From positions 310,001 through 374,000 of the forward strand of contig JAECZO010000007.1 in assembly GCA_019188245.1 (NCBI GenBank): a DNA stretch of 64,000 nucleotides, written 5' to 3'. A model generated the notes under the pieces. The model had not been told where the DNA came from, made no database searches, and saw nothing but the letters and a program-made list of their open reading frames with translations. The stretch's first letter is position 1, and each line of letters starts with the position of its first letter. A program made the position numbers and the translations under genes. Positions 11,651-24,300 of the stretch are shown in pieces. This stretch comes from Novymonas esmeraldas (Eukaryota > Euglenozoa > Kinetoplastea > Trypanosomatida > Trypanosomatidae).

Positions 11651-13734
11651 AGGGCGGTAGAAGCACAGGAGGGAGGGGAGGGCGGTGGTAAAGCGGATAC
11701 AGTGGACAAGAGTTGTCGAGGCACACGTGTGTGTGTGTGTGTGTGTGTGTGTGGCGCAGGTGAGAGTTGGTGTTGTCGGTGGTGGCGCCGTACACCGTCA
11801 TGCCCCCCCCTCTCTCGCCTCCCTCTCCCTCCCTCTGATCTTCTCGCTCATGAGAGAGAGAGGAAGCAGGAGATTGGTGACTGAGGTCCGATGCACATCA
11901 CAGCATCAAATAGATGCTCAGCACTGCTCCTTCCTTCGCCACAACGGCGTGTGTCGTCCTCTTCCCCCCATTTTTTTTTTTTCTGTTGAGGACCCTCTAA
12001 AGCGCATAACTGGAAGAGCATACAGACACACACAGACACACAGACACACACACAAAAAAAAAAAAATCATTTTGGTTTATATGCGCACCGGTTCGATGCG
12101 GGCACCGGTGCTTCTCTCCTCATCGCTCCTGTCCCCTTGCGACTGGACGCACACACACACACACACACACATACACACATATACACACAGTCGGGGGGAC
12201 GGGGAGAGGGTGCACGCGGCGAAGAGAAGACGTCCCGAGCAACACAGCGGTCAACAGCGGAGACAGAGACGGTGAGGGAGGGGGCAGAAGGGGTGACCAC
12301 GAGGAGCACCTCTCTCCTCCTCTCCATCAGCACATCCACCCCCCCCTCCAACACCGTCCACCGTAGAGCGGTGGCGGCAGTGGCAGGGTGTGGACGCGCC
12401 AACCCACAGACACACACGCACACACACACATGCACACGCAGACACGAGAGAATGTACTGGCGTCGCCGCCTCTCTCACAAACGCTTTTGTTTCATTCTTG
12501 TCATCAAAAAAAAAAAGATCAGCGCAGGAAAACAAAACAAAAAAAAAAAAACACAAAACAAAACAGCACAGCTGAGCTACGCAGACACGTACACGCAGCG
12601 GGAAGAGGAAGACAGAGCACTGCCGCCCACACACACACACACACACACGAGGGAAGAGTAGGAGGAGAGGAGGACACAGATACAAACTCGTAGACACACA
12701 CAAACACAAACACACACAGACACACACACACACAAGCAAACATACAAATACGCACAAAAATGAACAACAACAACAACAAAAAAGAAAAGCGCACTTGCGC
12801 ATGTGTTACACAGAGCTCACAGATGGGGAGAAGAAGACGCGGCACGCGCGTGCCAGATAGAGAGAGAGAGAGAGGAGAGAGGACACCATCACGACCCCCT
12901 TCCGTGTCACGCACGTGTGTGTGTGTGTGTTTGAATCCGCCCGACTACGAGCGGCGCGCTGCACGTCGCTACGTTGGCGAACTGCACTTCGAGTCTTCAC
13001 TTGTTCCCTCCGTTGAGGCAACAACAGCAAAAAAAAAAAAAAAAATGGACAACAAAAAAAGGAAACACACACGACACACCGACACACACACATACACACA
13101 TACGTGCACATACACACACAGAAGCAGAAGGAGCAGTCGACGCGGAAGATGGAGAACGCGTGCCGGCGGGACTGTCGGGAGAGGTCGTGTCTGTATACAC
13201 GCATCACTGCGTCTCTTCCTCTCCTCTTCAGCCGGCGACAACACCACCCTCCCCACCTCCCCGTGACCTTCTGTGCACATGATAGTGTTTGCGTGTCTGT
13301 CTGTGTGAGTGTGTGGAGAGGTGGGGGAAGGTGATGGTGGTCGTGGCGGTCCTGGCTATGACCGCCCACCTCTCTCAGACACACACACACACACACACAA
13401 AAAAAAAAAGGAAACCTGCCGCAGCCCACGGAGGGGGACGAGAGTGCTCCCCGTCAGACCGTGTGTGATGGCGTGATGGAGGGAGGGAGAGAGGGAGAGA
13501 GAGTTGCCGCTGCTGCTGTGGAGGCTGCCCGGACAGACCACGATGTGTATTAGAGAGGGGAGGCGCAGAGGCCAGAGAAGAGGATGCCACCAGGAGGGAC
13601 CTGGCGAGGGGAGGTGCATCACGTTGCTCACATCCGCGCGGGGAGGCGTGTGGGCGGTGACCGACGACGCCGCACAAGAACCAAACAAGAGAGGAAGAGA
13701 GACGGAAGGAAGTGTGGTAGGGGCTTCGACGGTT

Positions 13735-13771
<37 letters not shown>

Positions 13772-14630
13772 GGAAGATGATGATCTCCCCCGCCGCCGCC
13801 GCCCTGTTAGGAGGTAGGGGACGGCGGCGGGTGTGTGTGGGGGAAGGGAGAGGCGAGTATGACTCACCCGCGTCCAGCGCAGCACTCAAAAAAACAAACA
13901 AAAAAAAAGAAAGGAGAACAACACCACTGATGCCGCGGCGAGCGCAGATATGTGTGTGTGTGTGTGTGCTTATAAGGACATCAATGAGTGCAAGGGGGGA
14001 GTACAGGTGAACACGAGTCTGTGTATATGTGTATGTGTGGTAGAGGTTTGAAAGACGCTCTCCGCACCTCCGCCTCCCTCTTCCACGCCGGGTCTCCTCA
14101 CTACACCCCCACCGCGTAGACGCACGCTTAGTGCAAAGGAGGGAGGAGGAAGAGGGATGAAGAGAGAGAGAGGGCAGAACATAAGTAACACACATTTGTT
14201 TTGTTGTGTGTCTGTGCGTGTGTGTGTCTGTCTGTGTGTGTGTGTCTGCGGTGGAGGGAGGGCCAGACGAAGACCGAAGGACAGAGCACTTGAATCTCTC
14301 TGTGTCCGTGTATATGCATCGGTCCTCTGCCATGGCGCACCACCACCACGCCCAAAGCCGCCGTATCGACAGAGATACCAACACGCGCGCACATAAACGC
14401 GCACACACACGCGCACTTGGGAGACCGCAAAAAAAAAAAAAAACAAAAAAAAGAAGAGAGAACGCGGTGGCGCATGATGTGGCGGAGGTGGAGGAGGAGG
14501 ATACATACACACACACAGACACACAAACACACTCAGTCACAGACACACACACACATACATCCGCCGATGACGGCACATACAGAGAGAGAGAGAGAGCAAA
14601 GAAAAATAAAAGACAGACAAAAAGATACAC

Positions 14631-14661
<31 letters not shown>

Positions 14662-14730
14662 GAGACACACGCACGCACCGTAACGGACGCATGCCCCAAT
14701 GCACGTGCGTGTGTGTGTCGGTGGTTGTCG

Positions 14731-14767
<37 letters not shown>

Positions 14768-15146
14768 GAGGGGGGATGAAGACGCCACCTGATCGGTCGA
14801 CACACAGACACGTGCGGCGCACTTGCGGACACAGGAGCGTCTGTTCATCGAAGAAAAGTGTAGAACACAGAAGTACACACACAAACACACACGTATATAC
14901 ATACATGCCCAGCGTGATGCACACACACACACACACACACCCTCAGACTCGCACGATGCGAGTGAGGATGAAGAAAGGCCCGCTGCACCTGCAGCCTGAA
15001 TCCACAAGTTCAGCACGCACACGCACACGCACACGCACACGCACATACACACACACACACACACAGACACGTATAGAGATGCAGGTGGAGAGGGAGACGA
15101 GCGGGGTGGGGAGAGGAGGAGGAGGAGCTCCCAACCGCGGTGCGTA
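9981..15146. other. Large repeat-filled intergenic desert between the two kinases
   Basis: About 5.2 kb without a credible gene. Dense CA arrays (10180-10205, 10448-10470, 10602-10632, 10896-10931, 12151-12180, 12630-12648, 13738-13768, 14636-14660, 14925-14940, 15014-15066), TG arrays (10071-10091, 11619-11646, 11727-11753, 14732-14766), A-runs (10541-10550, 12053-12066, 12506-12517, 12540-12552, 13030-13045, 13399-13409, 14430-14443), one T-run (11971-11982) and GA runs. All open frames here are Cys/Val, His/Thr or Ser/Leu repeats from dinucleotides. It presumably serves as the 3' UTR of copy B and the 5' region of copy A. Confidence 0.7.
10896..10931. repeat. CA dinucleotide microsatellite
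   Basis: About 17 uninterrupted CA units inside a longer CA/CG-interrupted array (10817-10935). Confidence 0.88.
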
Positions 15147-18143
15147 CTAGGTCACCGGGTTCATACAGGGGGCGGATGTGTTGGCGTTCGCTCCTGACTG
15201 GATGCCCGGCGACGCCGCCAGCGCTGCCGGCTCCCCACCCGCGGCGGTGCCGGCAGCCGCCGCCACACCGGCGCCGGGGCTGAGGGTGATGTGGCACAGG
15301 TCGAAGAGGGCGGCGCTGTTCTTGGGTGCACCGGCGCACTCGCCCGTCGGGTCGGCGCTGGCCCTGCCGCCGCTGCTCTCCTCGCGGTTCGCGTGATTTG
15401 CCTCGCCGGCGTTCCCGGCGGGGACGATGAACTCTGCACACGCGGTGGCGAACACCGGTGTGCTGGGCGGCATCGGTGTGACGGGCGAGGCGAGGGCGTC
15501 GGCCAGGTGCGTCTGCTGACTCACCTGGCGATGCAGGTCGTTGCGCTGCGCCGTCAGGACCGCCGCCGCCGCCGCCGCCGTGTTCACGGCTTGCAGCGCA
15601 GCGGCGTTGGAGCTGCGGCCGCGAGAGGCGCTCTTGCTGATCGTGGCATTGCGCTGGCACGGGCGACGCCCGCGTGGCTGAGCGTTGTCGACTGCCTGCA
15701 TGACGGGGAGTTGCTGCAGCGCGATCGCCGGTGGCAGCGGCATGACTGCAGGCTGGCCGAGAAGCACGCTAGGCGGAGCACCGAGCGCCTCGGCCTTCTT
15801 ACCCGCCGCGGTGGTCGTTGTGAGACTCGTGGGGACCTGCGTGTGTGTGGGGGAGAGCGGCAACTGGCGGCGCACGATGGGCGTCGTGCGCAGCGATGTC
15901 CCTCCGCTGCTGAGGCACACGCGCGAGACACCGTCGTCGTCCGCCTCCGCCACGGCGGCGGCGGACACCTTGCACTCCAGCCCGGGTAACTCGTCCAGCG
16001 GCCCCGGCGCCAGTGTCTGCTCCAGCGGGGTGGCGAGCTTCGCGTCGAGGCGGTCCGGCATGGGCAGGAAGTCTACGTTCAAGACCTGACTCTCCATCCG
16101 CGAGAAGCTGTCCTTGTCGGCGTCCTCGCCGCCGGCTGCGGCGGTGGTGGAGGTGCGCGCGCGCTGCGTCGCCTCTAACGCTGCTCCGGCGGTGCACGGG
16201 TGCGTGGCGCCGTCGTCGGTGGTGGAGCTGCCGCCGCTGGAGCTGCCCTCGTCTTCGTAGGAGTGCCGGCGGGTGCCGCCGCCGTGCTCAGAGCGCTGCC
16301 GGCCGCCGCTCGTGCTGCCGCACGGCGCACCGGCAGCGCTGTTGTTCGCTGCAGATTGCGGGTACATGGGCACAAGCACCAGCTTTACGTAGCCCCGCGC
16401 CTTCTCCACCGTCCACCGCACCTGTGGGTTGCGGTGCAGCAGCCCAGCGACGAGCGTGTGCCACTCAGGGTCGAACTCGGCGGGCACCACCGGTGTGATG
16501 CTCTCGTTGGTGATGTCCTCCGGGCAGCGGAAGGGCAGCTTACCCACCAGCAGCGTGTACAGCGTCACGCCCATCGCCCACATGTCCACCGGCTTGCCGT
16601 AGGACTTGGCACCGTTCCACAACTCCGGCGCGATGAACAGCGGCGTGCCCTTCGTGCCCAACACCTGCGGACCACCATTCCGCCCTCCTGCGACACTCAT
16701 CGCCATGCTCTGCGCCATCATCGCCTCGATGCGCTGGCGGAAGGACGTGTCGAAGGCCTCCGCGACGCCGAAGTCTGCGAGGAAGGCGTGGTCGTCGCTG
16801 CTGACGAGGATGTTGTCCGGCTTGATGTCGCGGTGCACCACGTCGTGGCGGTGGAGGTACTGCAGCCCGGCCAGCATCTCGCGCGTGTAGCGTGCGAGCT
16901 GCGCCGGCGGCACCGGCTCGCAGACGCAGTCGCTGCCGGCGCGCACCTGCACCTGCGCGATCACGCCCCTCTCCACGTACTGCATCACCAGGTACAGCTT
17001 GTCGGCGTTGGGGTCGTCGATCACCTCGTAGAGTGACACGATGTTGCGGTGCCGCAGCTTCTTCATGATGTCCACCTCGCGCAGGAACGCTTTGAAGTGC
17101 TGCTGCGCCAGCGTGAGGCCGCCGATGCGCTTGCGCGTGTCCGCGCGCCGCACGTTCTTGATGGCGACGAGGCGGCACTCGGCGTTGTCGAAGGCGAGCT
17201 TCACCTTGCCGCACGCACCGCGGCCGAGGGTCTTGATCATCCGGTAGTTGTTGATGTAGTACGCACCTTTACTCTTGCGCCGCGTCAGCTCGTGGCTTGA
17301 CGCCGTGGGTGGTCGTGTTGTGATGCTGGCGACGCTGCGGTTCAGCGTGTACTGTGCAAGCGAGGAGACGTTGAAGATGTCGATGTTGTACGCCGACACC
17401 GGTCCGTGGGCGGCGGAGTCGCCGGCGGAGAGGTTGGCGGAGGTGCGGGGCCTGAACTGTGGGCACATCAGCGGTATACCAGACGCGTGGGGAAGCGGCG
17501 CGGTGTCGGCGGAGAGTACAGAGCCGCGCGTGGCCGCGCCATCTTTGGCCGTGACGCCGCCACCGCTGCCGCTGGTATGTGGCGCGGCGGCGGCGTCGCC
17601 ATCGCAGGAGGACTCGGACGTGGAGGCGTCACACAGCTGTGGGTCGAGTGAGCCGTGCATGGGTGGGACGTCGGCGCGTGTGCGCTGAATGGTGTGGCGG
17701 AGGCGGTCGGCGAAGGCGCACACCGCACGTGCGGTGTCCTCGTGCGAGGGGGTGACGGCTGAGGCTGCCGCTGCTGCTGCGGCAGATGGCGGCGGCGGGG
17801 TCACGGCGGCGGCGGTGTGCGGGCGGGTGTGGTGACCAGTGCGAGGCGGAGGGGCGCCGGGAGGGCGACGCGGGGCGGGGGCGGCGCGCTTTGCTTCTTC
17901 GGCGGCCTCCGCCGCGGTCGGCTCGGTGCAGCCGGCGGCGGCGTCCCTGGCGTCACAGAGAAATACGGCCGCCTCGCCGAGAGCTGGTGCAGTGAGCTCC
18001 GGCGCCACCGCCACGACCTGCGCCGGCGCCGAGGCGAGAGGCGAGGAGGCGGAGGTGGACGGCTGCATCATGGAGAGGAGGGCGCTGTCTGCGTGTGTCG
18101 GGTGCGTGCGTGTTGGTGCTTCCGATGTCACGGCGTCTGCCAT
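15147..18143 (-). CDS. CaMKK-like Ser/Thr protein kinase, copy B
   Basis: A 998-residue kinase. An Ala/Pro/Ser-rich N-terminus (1-290) precedes the catalytic domain (about 298-587): GRGACGKVKLAF, VAIK with Lys329, HRDIKPDN (Asp439), DFG (457-459), GTKGTPLFIAPE and DMWAMGVTLY. EVIDDPN and YVERGVIAQV after it, plus WAMGVTLY, place it with CaMKK/LKB1-type kinases that activate AMPK/SNF1-like kinases (family knowledge). The activation segment has an insert (about 465-495) before GTKGTP. The C-terminal 400 residues are Ala/Ser/Pro-rich without known domains. The catalytic DNA (16397-17259) is nearly identical to that of the neighbouring copy A, while flanks are unrelated. ATG at 18143 is the first before the Ala-rich start. 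Confidence 0.93.
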   Translation of the reverse strand: MADAVTSEAPTRTHPTHADSALLSMMQPSTSASSPLASAPAQVVAVAPELTAPALGEAAVFLCDARDAAAGCTEPTAAEAAEEAKRAAPAPRRPPGAPPPRTGHHTRPHTAAAVTPPPPSAAAAAAASAVTPSHEDTARAVCAFADRLRHTIQRTRADVPPMHGSLDPQLCDASTSESSCDGDAAAAPHTSGSGGGVTAKDGAATRGSVLSADTAPLPHASGIPLMCPQFRPRTSANLSAGDSAAHGPVSAYNIDIFNVSSLAQYTLNRSVASITTRPPTASSHELTRRKSKGAYYINNYRMIKTLGRGACGKVKLAFDNAECRLVAIKNVRRADTRKRIGGLTLAQQHFKAFLREVDIMKKLRHRNIVSLYEVIDDPNADKLYLVMQYVERGVIAQVQVRAGSDCVCEPVPPAQLARYTREMLAGLQYLHRHDVVHRDIKPDNILVSSDDHAFLADFGVAEAFDTSFRQRIEAMMAQSMAMSVAGGRNGGPQVLGTKGTPLFIAPELWNGAKSYGKPVDMWAMGVTLYTLLVGKLPFRCPEDITNESITPVVPAEFDPEWHTLVAGLLHRNPQVRWTVEKARGYVKLVLVPMYPQSAANNSAAGAPCGSTSGGRQRSEHGGGTRRHSYEDEGSSSGGSSTTDDGATHPCTAGAALEATQRARTSTTAAAGGEDADKDSFSRMESQVLNVDFLPMPDRLDAKLATPLEQTLAPGPLDELPGLECKVSAAAVAEADDDGVSRVCLSSGGTSLRTTPIVRRQLPLSPTHTQVPTSLTTTTAAGKKAEALGAPPSVLLGQPAVMPLPPAIALQQLPVMQAVDNAQPRGRRPCQRNATISKSASRGRSSNAAALQAVNTAAAAAAVLTAQRNDLHRQVSQQTHLADALASPVTPMPPSTPVFATACAEFIVPAGNAGEANHANREESSGGRASADPTGECAGAPKNSAALFDLCHITLSPGAGVAAAAGTAAGGEPAALAASPGIQSGANANTSAPCMNPVT
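16397..17259 (-). repeat. Kinase-domain block shared with copy A (863 bp)
   Basis: Aligns without gaps to 7601-8463. By eye only five differences fall outside a 37-bp window (16671-16707), and 18 inside it. Similarity stops abruptly at both ends. Confidence 0.93.
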
Positions 18144-20927
18144 GAGCGCAAGCCACTATCAGTAGTTCTCCCGAACCTCGCACGTGAGTCAGCGCGTTTG
18201 TGAGAGAGGTGGTGGTAGTGGTGGTGGTGGTGGTGGTGGGAGGTCGACACACAAAGGTCCCGAGACACCAAACACACACACACACACACAGAGCAAACAA
18301 CAACAACAAAAAACAAAAAACACACGTGCACAGACAGATGGACGTACAACTGGCTGATCACACGGAGCAGCGAAGAGAATGGAGAGGAGCACGCGAGCAA
18401 CACGAAGAACACGCAGAAAGGAGAGCACACCCGTCACGTCTTCTCAGCAAAGAAATGTGGTGGATGCAAACACACGACGAACACACACGGCGAGGACTGG
18501 AGCACACGCGCGTGTGTGTGTGTGGGATTGGCGTAGTGGATGGGCGAGTGAAGCAGAAGGGCAAGAGCCGCTGGATCAGGAAGCGAAGGAAGCTACCGTA
18601 AACACACACACACACACACACAAGATAAAGATGATTTAGAAGGAGAAGGAGAGGGGAGGGGGTGGGTGGGGTGGAGGCACTGCGCGACAATACAAAACCA
18701 CAACAGCCCCACAAGGTGGAGAGCTGCGTGTGTGTCTCTGTGTGTGTGTGTGTGTGGTTGTACTCGACGCTGCCGGCGATGTATTGAGAGAGGAAACAAA
18801 ACACACAAAAAAAAAACTGAATTGAAAGAGGCGAGGGCAATAGGAACAGGAACAACAACAACACCCGCACACAGGCGTATGCGTGAAGGAGAGAAGGGAG
18901 GGAGGTGGAGGTGGAGGTGGAGGTGCAGGTGCAACACAGAGGTGCAGGACACACTGGTGGTATCCTCCCTTCTTCGTGTTTGCAGATGAAATGACGCAAC
19001 CACAACAGCGAAAAAAAAAAAAAAACAACAACGACAGCCACAACAACACTACACACACAAAAAAAAAAAAAAAAGAAGATACCACAGCAGCAACAACAAC
19101 AACCGATGAGTGTGTGTGTGTGTGCGTTTGTATGTGTGTGTGTGTATGTGTGTGTATAGACCCACAACGAGAATTATGGGGGGCGGAAGTGAGGTATACG
19201 CGATGTCTGAGGAGTCACCGAAGAAGAGGCCGGACCACCACACTGGCACACCTCTCTCACTCACTGTCTCTCGATTTTGTGTGTGTGTGTGTGTGAGCTG
19301 GAGCGCGTTTGCGGTGCTTTCTGGAGTGGACAAGTAACAGATCCGGTGCAAAAAAAACAAAACAACAAAAAAAAAGTTAAACAAAAAGGCAAAGTCACAC
19401 ACACACACACACACGCAAAGTGAGAAGAGAAACACAGGACACACGTGATGTCCACCGCGAACCCGCCTCACGAGGGGGGGGGGACGAAAGGGATGTGGGC
19501 GAAGATGATGATGATGATGATGATGTATTGGGATGCCGTCAGGAGAGATGAACACACACACACACACAACCACACACAACCACACACACAACCACACACA
19601 CACACACACAACCACACACACAAAACAAAACAAAAAAAAAAAAAACAACAATGAAAGAGAGAGAGAATGAATTTGACACCCGAGCGGAAGCGCGTACCGC
19701 AGGAAGCGAGAGAGATCAAAGAGAGAGAGAAGAAGAGCGACCAACACCTCCAGACGCTGATGTGCACGTGGCCGCAACAGCAGCACACACACACAGTCTC
19801 ACGAGAAGGAGGGCTGAGATGGAGACGAGAAGGCAGGGAGGGGGAGGGGGAGGGGGGAAGGGGGAAGGGGGGGGGGGCGGCGTCAAGGTGTGCTACCGCT
19901 ACGGTGCGACGTGGGAGTGAGAGTGCAGAGAGAGAGAGAAAGAAGACGCTGCGTGCTCTTACACGATGCACACACGGACACACGCACACACGCACACACA
20001 AAGAGGTAGGTTTGCTTACAAGCAGAAAGCGTTGAGTGTGTGTGTGTGTGCGGCTGTGTACTGGTGAGGCGACAGCGACGAGAGGAGGGGAGAGCGATGA
20101 CGCGACAGCTGAAGGCGGCGCGGGCAGAAGAGATTGCCAAGCCGCGCCTCCACGAGCAAGCGTGAACACACACGCAGACACACACACACATACACAGACA
20201 CACACAAACACAAAGGAGGTCGAGAGCCGCGCTTTTTTTTTTTTTGGCTGAAGAGAGATACACAGAGAGGCAGTGAAGTGTAAAAAGAGAGAGAGGCGAC
20301 CACAGCAAGAGCAGCAACGAGTCCTGAATGGAGGGCAGGCCGTGCACGTGTCCTAGTGTGTGTGTGTGTGTGAGGGAGAGAGGTAGGGGCGGGACACGGC
20401 ACTTCTATTTTTTATGTTTATGTGTGTGTGTGCCTTCGTGTTCTTCCTCTACTGCAAGAGTGGGGTCGAGTGTTCGTGTGGGAGGACACGTGTGTGAGTC
20501 GTGAGGACGAGAGAACAAGGGATGTGAGGAGGGAGAGAGAGTGAGTGCATGTGTGTGGAGGGGAGGGGAGGAGGAGGCGTGTGGCGCTGGTGCTTGACGG
20601 TGTAGGTGTGCACATGTGCGTACTGCGTGTCTTTGTGTGTGCGTGGCTTACAGCGGGACTGAACGCAGTGCCGCGTCGCGGAGGAATGACCACGACGGCA
20701 CCGTTGGATTTTGAGTATTCTGTTGTCGCCACACAGACGACCTCACACACACAGACACACACACAGACGCATATGTGCACATACACAGAGAGAGAGAGAA
20801 GACGAGATACACATACACATTCACACACACATAAAAAAAAAAAAAACAGAGCGAAGTGAAGGAGGAATAGAGCAGGGACAACAATGAGGAGGGAACAGAG
20901 ACGGATGAACGCGCACACTCACACACT

Positions 20928-20959
<32 letters not shown>

Positions 20960-21350
20960 GACACACAGGCACATGAAGATGCAGACCGGTATCGTGACAG
21001 TAAATATGAGGAGAAAGTGCTGGGGAGAGAGAAGAGAGAGGGTAAGGAGAGGGGAGAGGGGAGCGCTGGCAAGCGGCTTCCCACAGACAATGGAAGATGA
21101 CGCGTGCGGGTGTCGAGAGTGAGACGGCAAACGATGGAGGAGCGCGTACCTCCGCCTCTCCCCGCCCTCGTCCACCCCAAACACCACCACCACCACCACC
21201 ACCACAGCACGCAGCACCCGCTGAAGGGAAACAACAACAACATCAACAACAACAACAAAAAAAAAAACCCGGCCGCAAGTCTACACACACACAGTCACAG
21301 ACAGACAGACAGACACACACACACACGCTTACGCAGATGTGGCCACGATT
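18144..21350. other. Repeat-filled intergenic desert, no gene seen
   Basis: About 3.2 kb. CA runs (18603-18621, 19394-19412, 19552-19622, 20930-20955), TG runs (18734-18757, 19107-19155, 20034-20050), GGT run (18208-18240), GAT run (19506-19524), A-runs (19009-19025, 19059-19074, 20834-20846, 21254-21268), one T-run (20234-20245) and an AGAC run (21297-21312). No frame with coding character on either strand, and no RNA gene recognised. Confidence 0.65.
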
Positions 21351-24300
21351 TTACGTGTGCGAGCGAACAGTGTAGAAGGGCGGCACCGCCGAGACGTTGG
21401 CGCCCCCCTCGTGCAGCAATGTCTGCTCGTCCGCAATCATGCGCTGAAGGTGTCGCACCGCATTCATCATCATCTCCCGATCGCGCTGGTCCGCCGCGCT
21501 GAGCGCGTGGTCGCCGCCGCCGCCGCCGGCCTGGGCACGCTGCTCCATGGCGTGCAGATGCGCCTGTGTCCTCTCCAGCTCCTTGCGGTGGCTCTTGAGG
21601 GCGTCGGTGACGGAGTTGTACCGCAGCGGCTTCCCCGTGTACGCGTTGAGACTGTGCTGGTAGAAGTTGAGCGCCGACAGCAGGTCTGGCGCGGCCGCGT
21701 CGCGGCTGGTGGAGGGCAGCGGCTCGCTGTCCGTCATGGAGACGCCACACACGGTGTAGCAGGGGCCGCGCAACGCGTACTGCAGCAGCTGCGGCAACGC
21801 CTTTGCCGAGGTGAGCGAGAGCGCCTGCTCGAGGATGGACGGCGCCCCGCGTGTGAGGAGCAGCAGGAGTGAGGACAGGCACACGTCGTTCTCAGGGCTC
21901 ACATACATCTTCTGCCACAGCGACACGACCATGAAGTGGGCGGCAGCAGCGCCGTCCGCGGCGGTGACGGCGTCGTCGGCGCGGAACGCCTCCGCCAGCA
22001 GGTTGGACACCGCACGCGGGTCCCTGACGTGGTGCAGCTCCGCCGAGGCGATGAAGGTGCCTGTGAGCGGAGACTTGCCCAGCACCGCCGCACTGCGACC
22101 CGCGGCGGGGCGGAGGAGGTCGACAGACGATGTCGCGTCCAGCGCGGCGGCGGAGATGAAGAAGGCGGACTCGGCGGGGCAGCTGAGGACGGCGCTGCGG
22201 AGGAGGTGCTCGCACAGCGCCGCGCACGCGCCCTGCCGCTGCGCCTGCAGTGTCTCCTGCAGCACCACGGCGCTGTTGTAGCCCGCCAGACACCCCGTCA
22301 CGGCGCTGTGCAGCACTCGCGAGCTGGAGAGGGACGCGCGGTTGGGCGGCTCGGCGACGGGGCCGCGCGGCAGTCCGGGGTCGAGGTGGACGGAGCTGTC
22401 GAAGGCGAAGACACTCGGCTTACCCCCAAATGCGATGCTGAGCTCGTGGGTGCGGGACGTCGAGAGCGGGCACACCCGACCGGCCTCTGCGCCGCGCGGC
22501 TTGTTGTGCACCAGCAGCAGCAGCGTGTGCGCCACGATGCCGCTGTCCCGGCTCGGTGCGACCGCCGAGAGCCTGTCGTTGTGAACGGAGGGTATCGTAG
22601 CCACGCTGGACTTGGTGCGGGGGGTGCCGTGGCGCGCCTCCCTCGGCGGTGTCGCCAGCGGCGTCGGTGCGCCACCCGAGGCGGCTCGCGTGCCCTGCAC
22701 GTACTTGAGCGCCTCGCTCGACATGGTGCTGTAGCGCGACGAGGTGAAGAAGAGCTGCTGCAGGTCCTCCATGTGCGGGGTGGGGTAGATGACGAAGCCG
22801 CGGACACTCGTGTTCACGAGGTACTCGGCGTGCTGCTGCGCGAGGGCGTCCAGCTTGCCGGCCTGCGCCAGCATGAGCTCCTCCTCCACCTTGCTCGCGT
22901 TCTGGCGATGACGTCCGCCGCGCGCCGTCGCCGCCAGCGTGTCACGCAGCGTCTGCGCCGCCGTCATGCATGCCTGGACATAGGTGCTGACGCGGTGGCT
23001 GCGCCGCGGTTCGTTCTGCACCCGCCCCAACAGCTCCTGCCCCTCCAGCACGCGATGCACCACCGCCGCCGCCGGCGCGCTTGCCTGCTCGACGGACACG
23101 AGGCAGACGGACTTGCAGGAGCCGCCGACGACCTCGCTCAGGAGGCCGAACGGGTACGTCTGCGTCGCCGGCCCGTCCACCGCGCTCATCTCGGACACCG
23201 CGCACCGGTACAGGTCTGACGAGTTGCGCGTGCAGACCACCGTGCAGGAGGAGAGGACGGCGTCCCACTTGAACTCGGGGCGCTGCCCCGGCGCCGCGTG
23301 CGGCGGCAGCGCCGTTGTCGTCTTGCGCACCGCCGTCACGACCACGTAGACATCCGGGTCGTCCTGCGCTGCCTCGTCGGCGTAGCGCAGCATCGAGTGC
23401 AGCACCGGCTGCACCTCCGACGGCGCGGACAGGTCCACGCCGCGAGTTTCATAGAGGATGGACCCGAACAGCGGCGACGCCCCGACGAGCGCGTCGCCGC
23501 CGTCCACGGCGCGCTCCGAGTCTGAAGCACCGACCTCCGCGAGGTCGCGCACGATGACGCGGCGCCGGAGGAGCGAGCCGAAGAGTGTGAACTGCGATGG
23601 CGTCGGCAGCGCCGCGTGTGCGCTCGTCACCGCCGCCATGACGCTCTCCAGCACCTCCCACACCGGCATCGTGAGAAAGGAGCGCGGCGTCGCGCTGCAG
23701 TGCGTGGCGAGCACCGCCGCGCTGGACTGGCCGTGGACGAAGGTGTCGTGGGCATCGCGGAGACACGCCACCGTGCGCAGGAGGTCGTAGCCGCCGGCGG
23801 AGTGGTTGTAGGTGGCGGTGACCACCTCATCCACCTCGTAGGACTGCGTGGCGCCGCTGTCCGGGCCCTGTGTCGGCGGCGGCATGCGCAGCACCAGCTC
23901 GCGCCCGCCCGACACGGTGAGCTGCAGCGGCGGCGATGACGTAGCCGTCCCGCCATCGCGCATGTCTCGAGGGTCGATGTCGGGGATGAGGAGGACGCTG
24001 GTCTTCACCTTCTCGCCGTAGCTGCCGGCAGAGCTCGCCACGTCGTTGGGCACGTTGTGTGTCGCGTGGCTCGCGTGACTGCCGATGGAGCCGCGATCGC
24101 GAAGCCGCCCGGGGCGGGTGCGGGCGTCGTCGGCCGGTGAGCAGCTCTGCAGCGTCGACGTGGAGGGGAAGTCCTGAAGTGCAGGCGACTGCTGTGGCGC
24201 GTGCAACGGTGACGGTGCCGGTGGCTGCTGTTGTGGTGGCTGCTGCTGTGGTGGCTGCTGCTGTGGTGGCTGCTGCTGTGGTGGCTGCTGCTGTGGTGGC

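Noticed and set aside
12090-12100. B-box-like GGTTCGA sequence suggesting a tRNA
   Set aside because: The following bases do not complete the B box and no acceptor stem, D-arm or anticodon arm can be built around it.
13356-14936. Long minus-strand open frame (526 codons) in the desert between the kinases
   Set aside because: The translation is Cys/Val, His/Thr and Ser/Leu repeats created by CA, TG and CT microsatellites; no conserved sequence and no coding-type base use.
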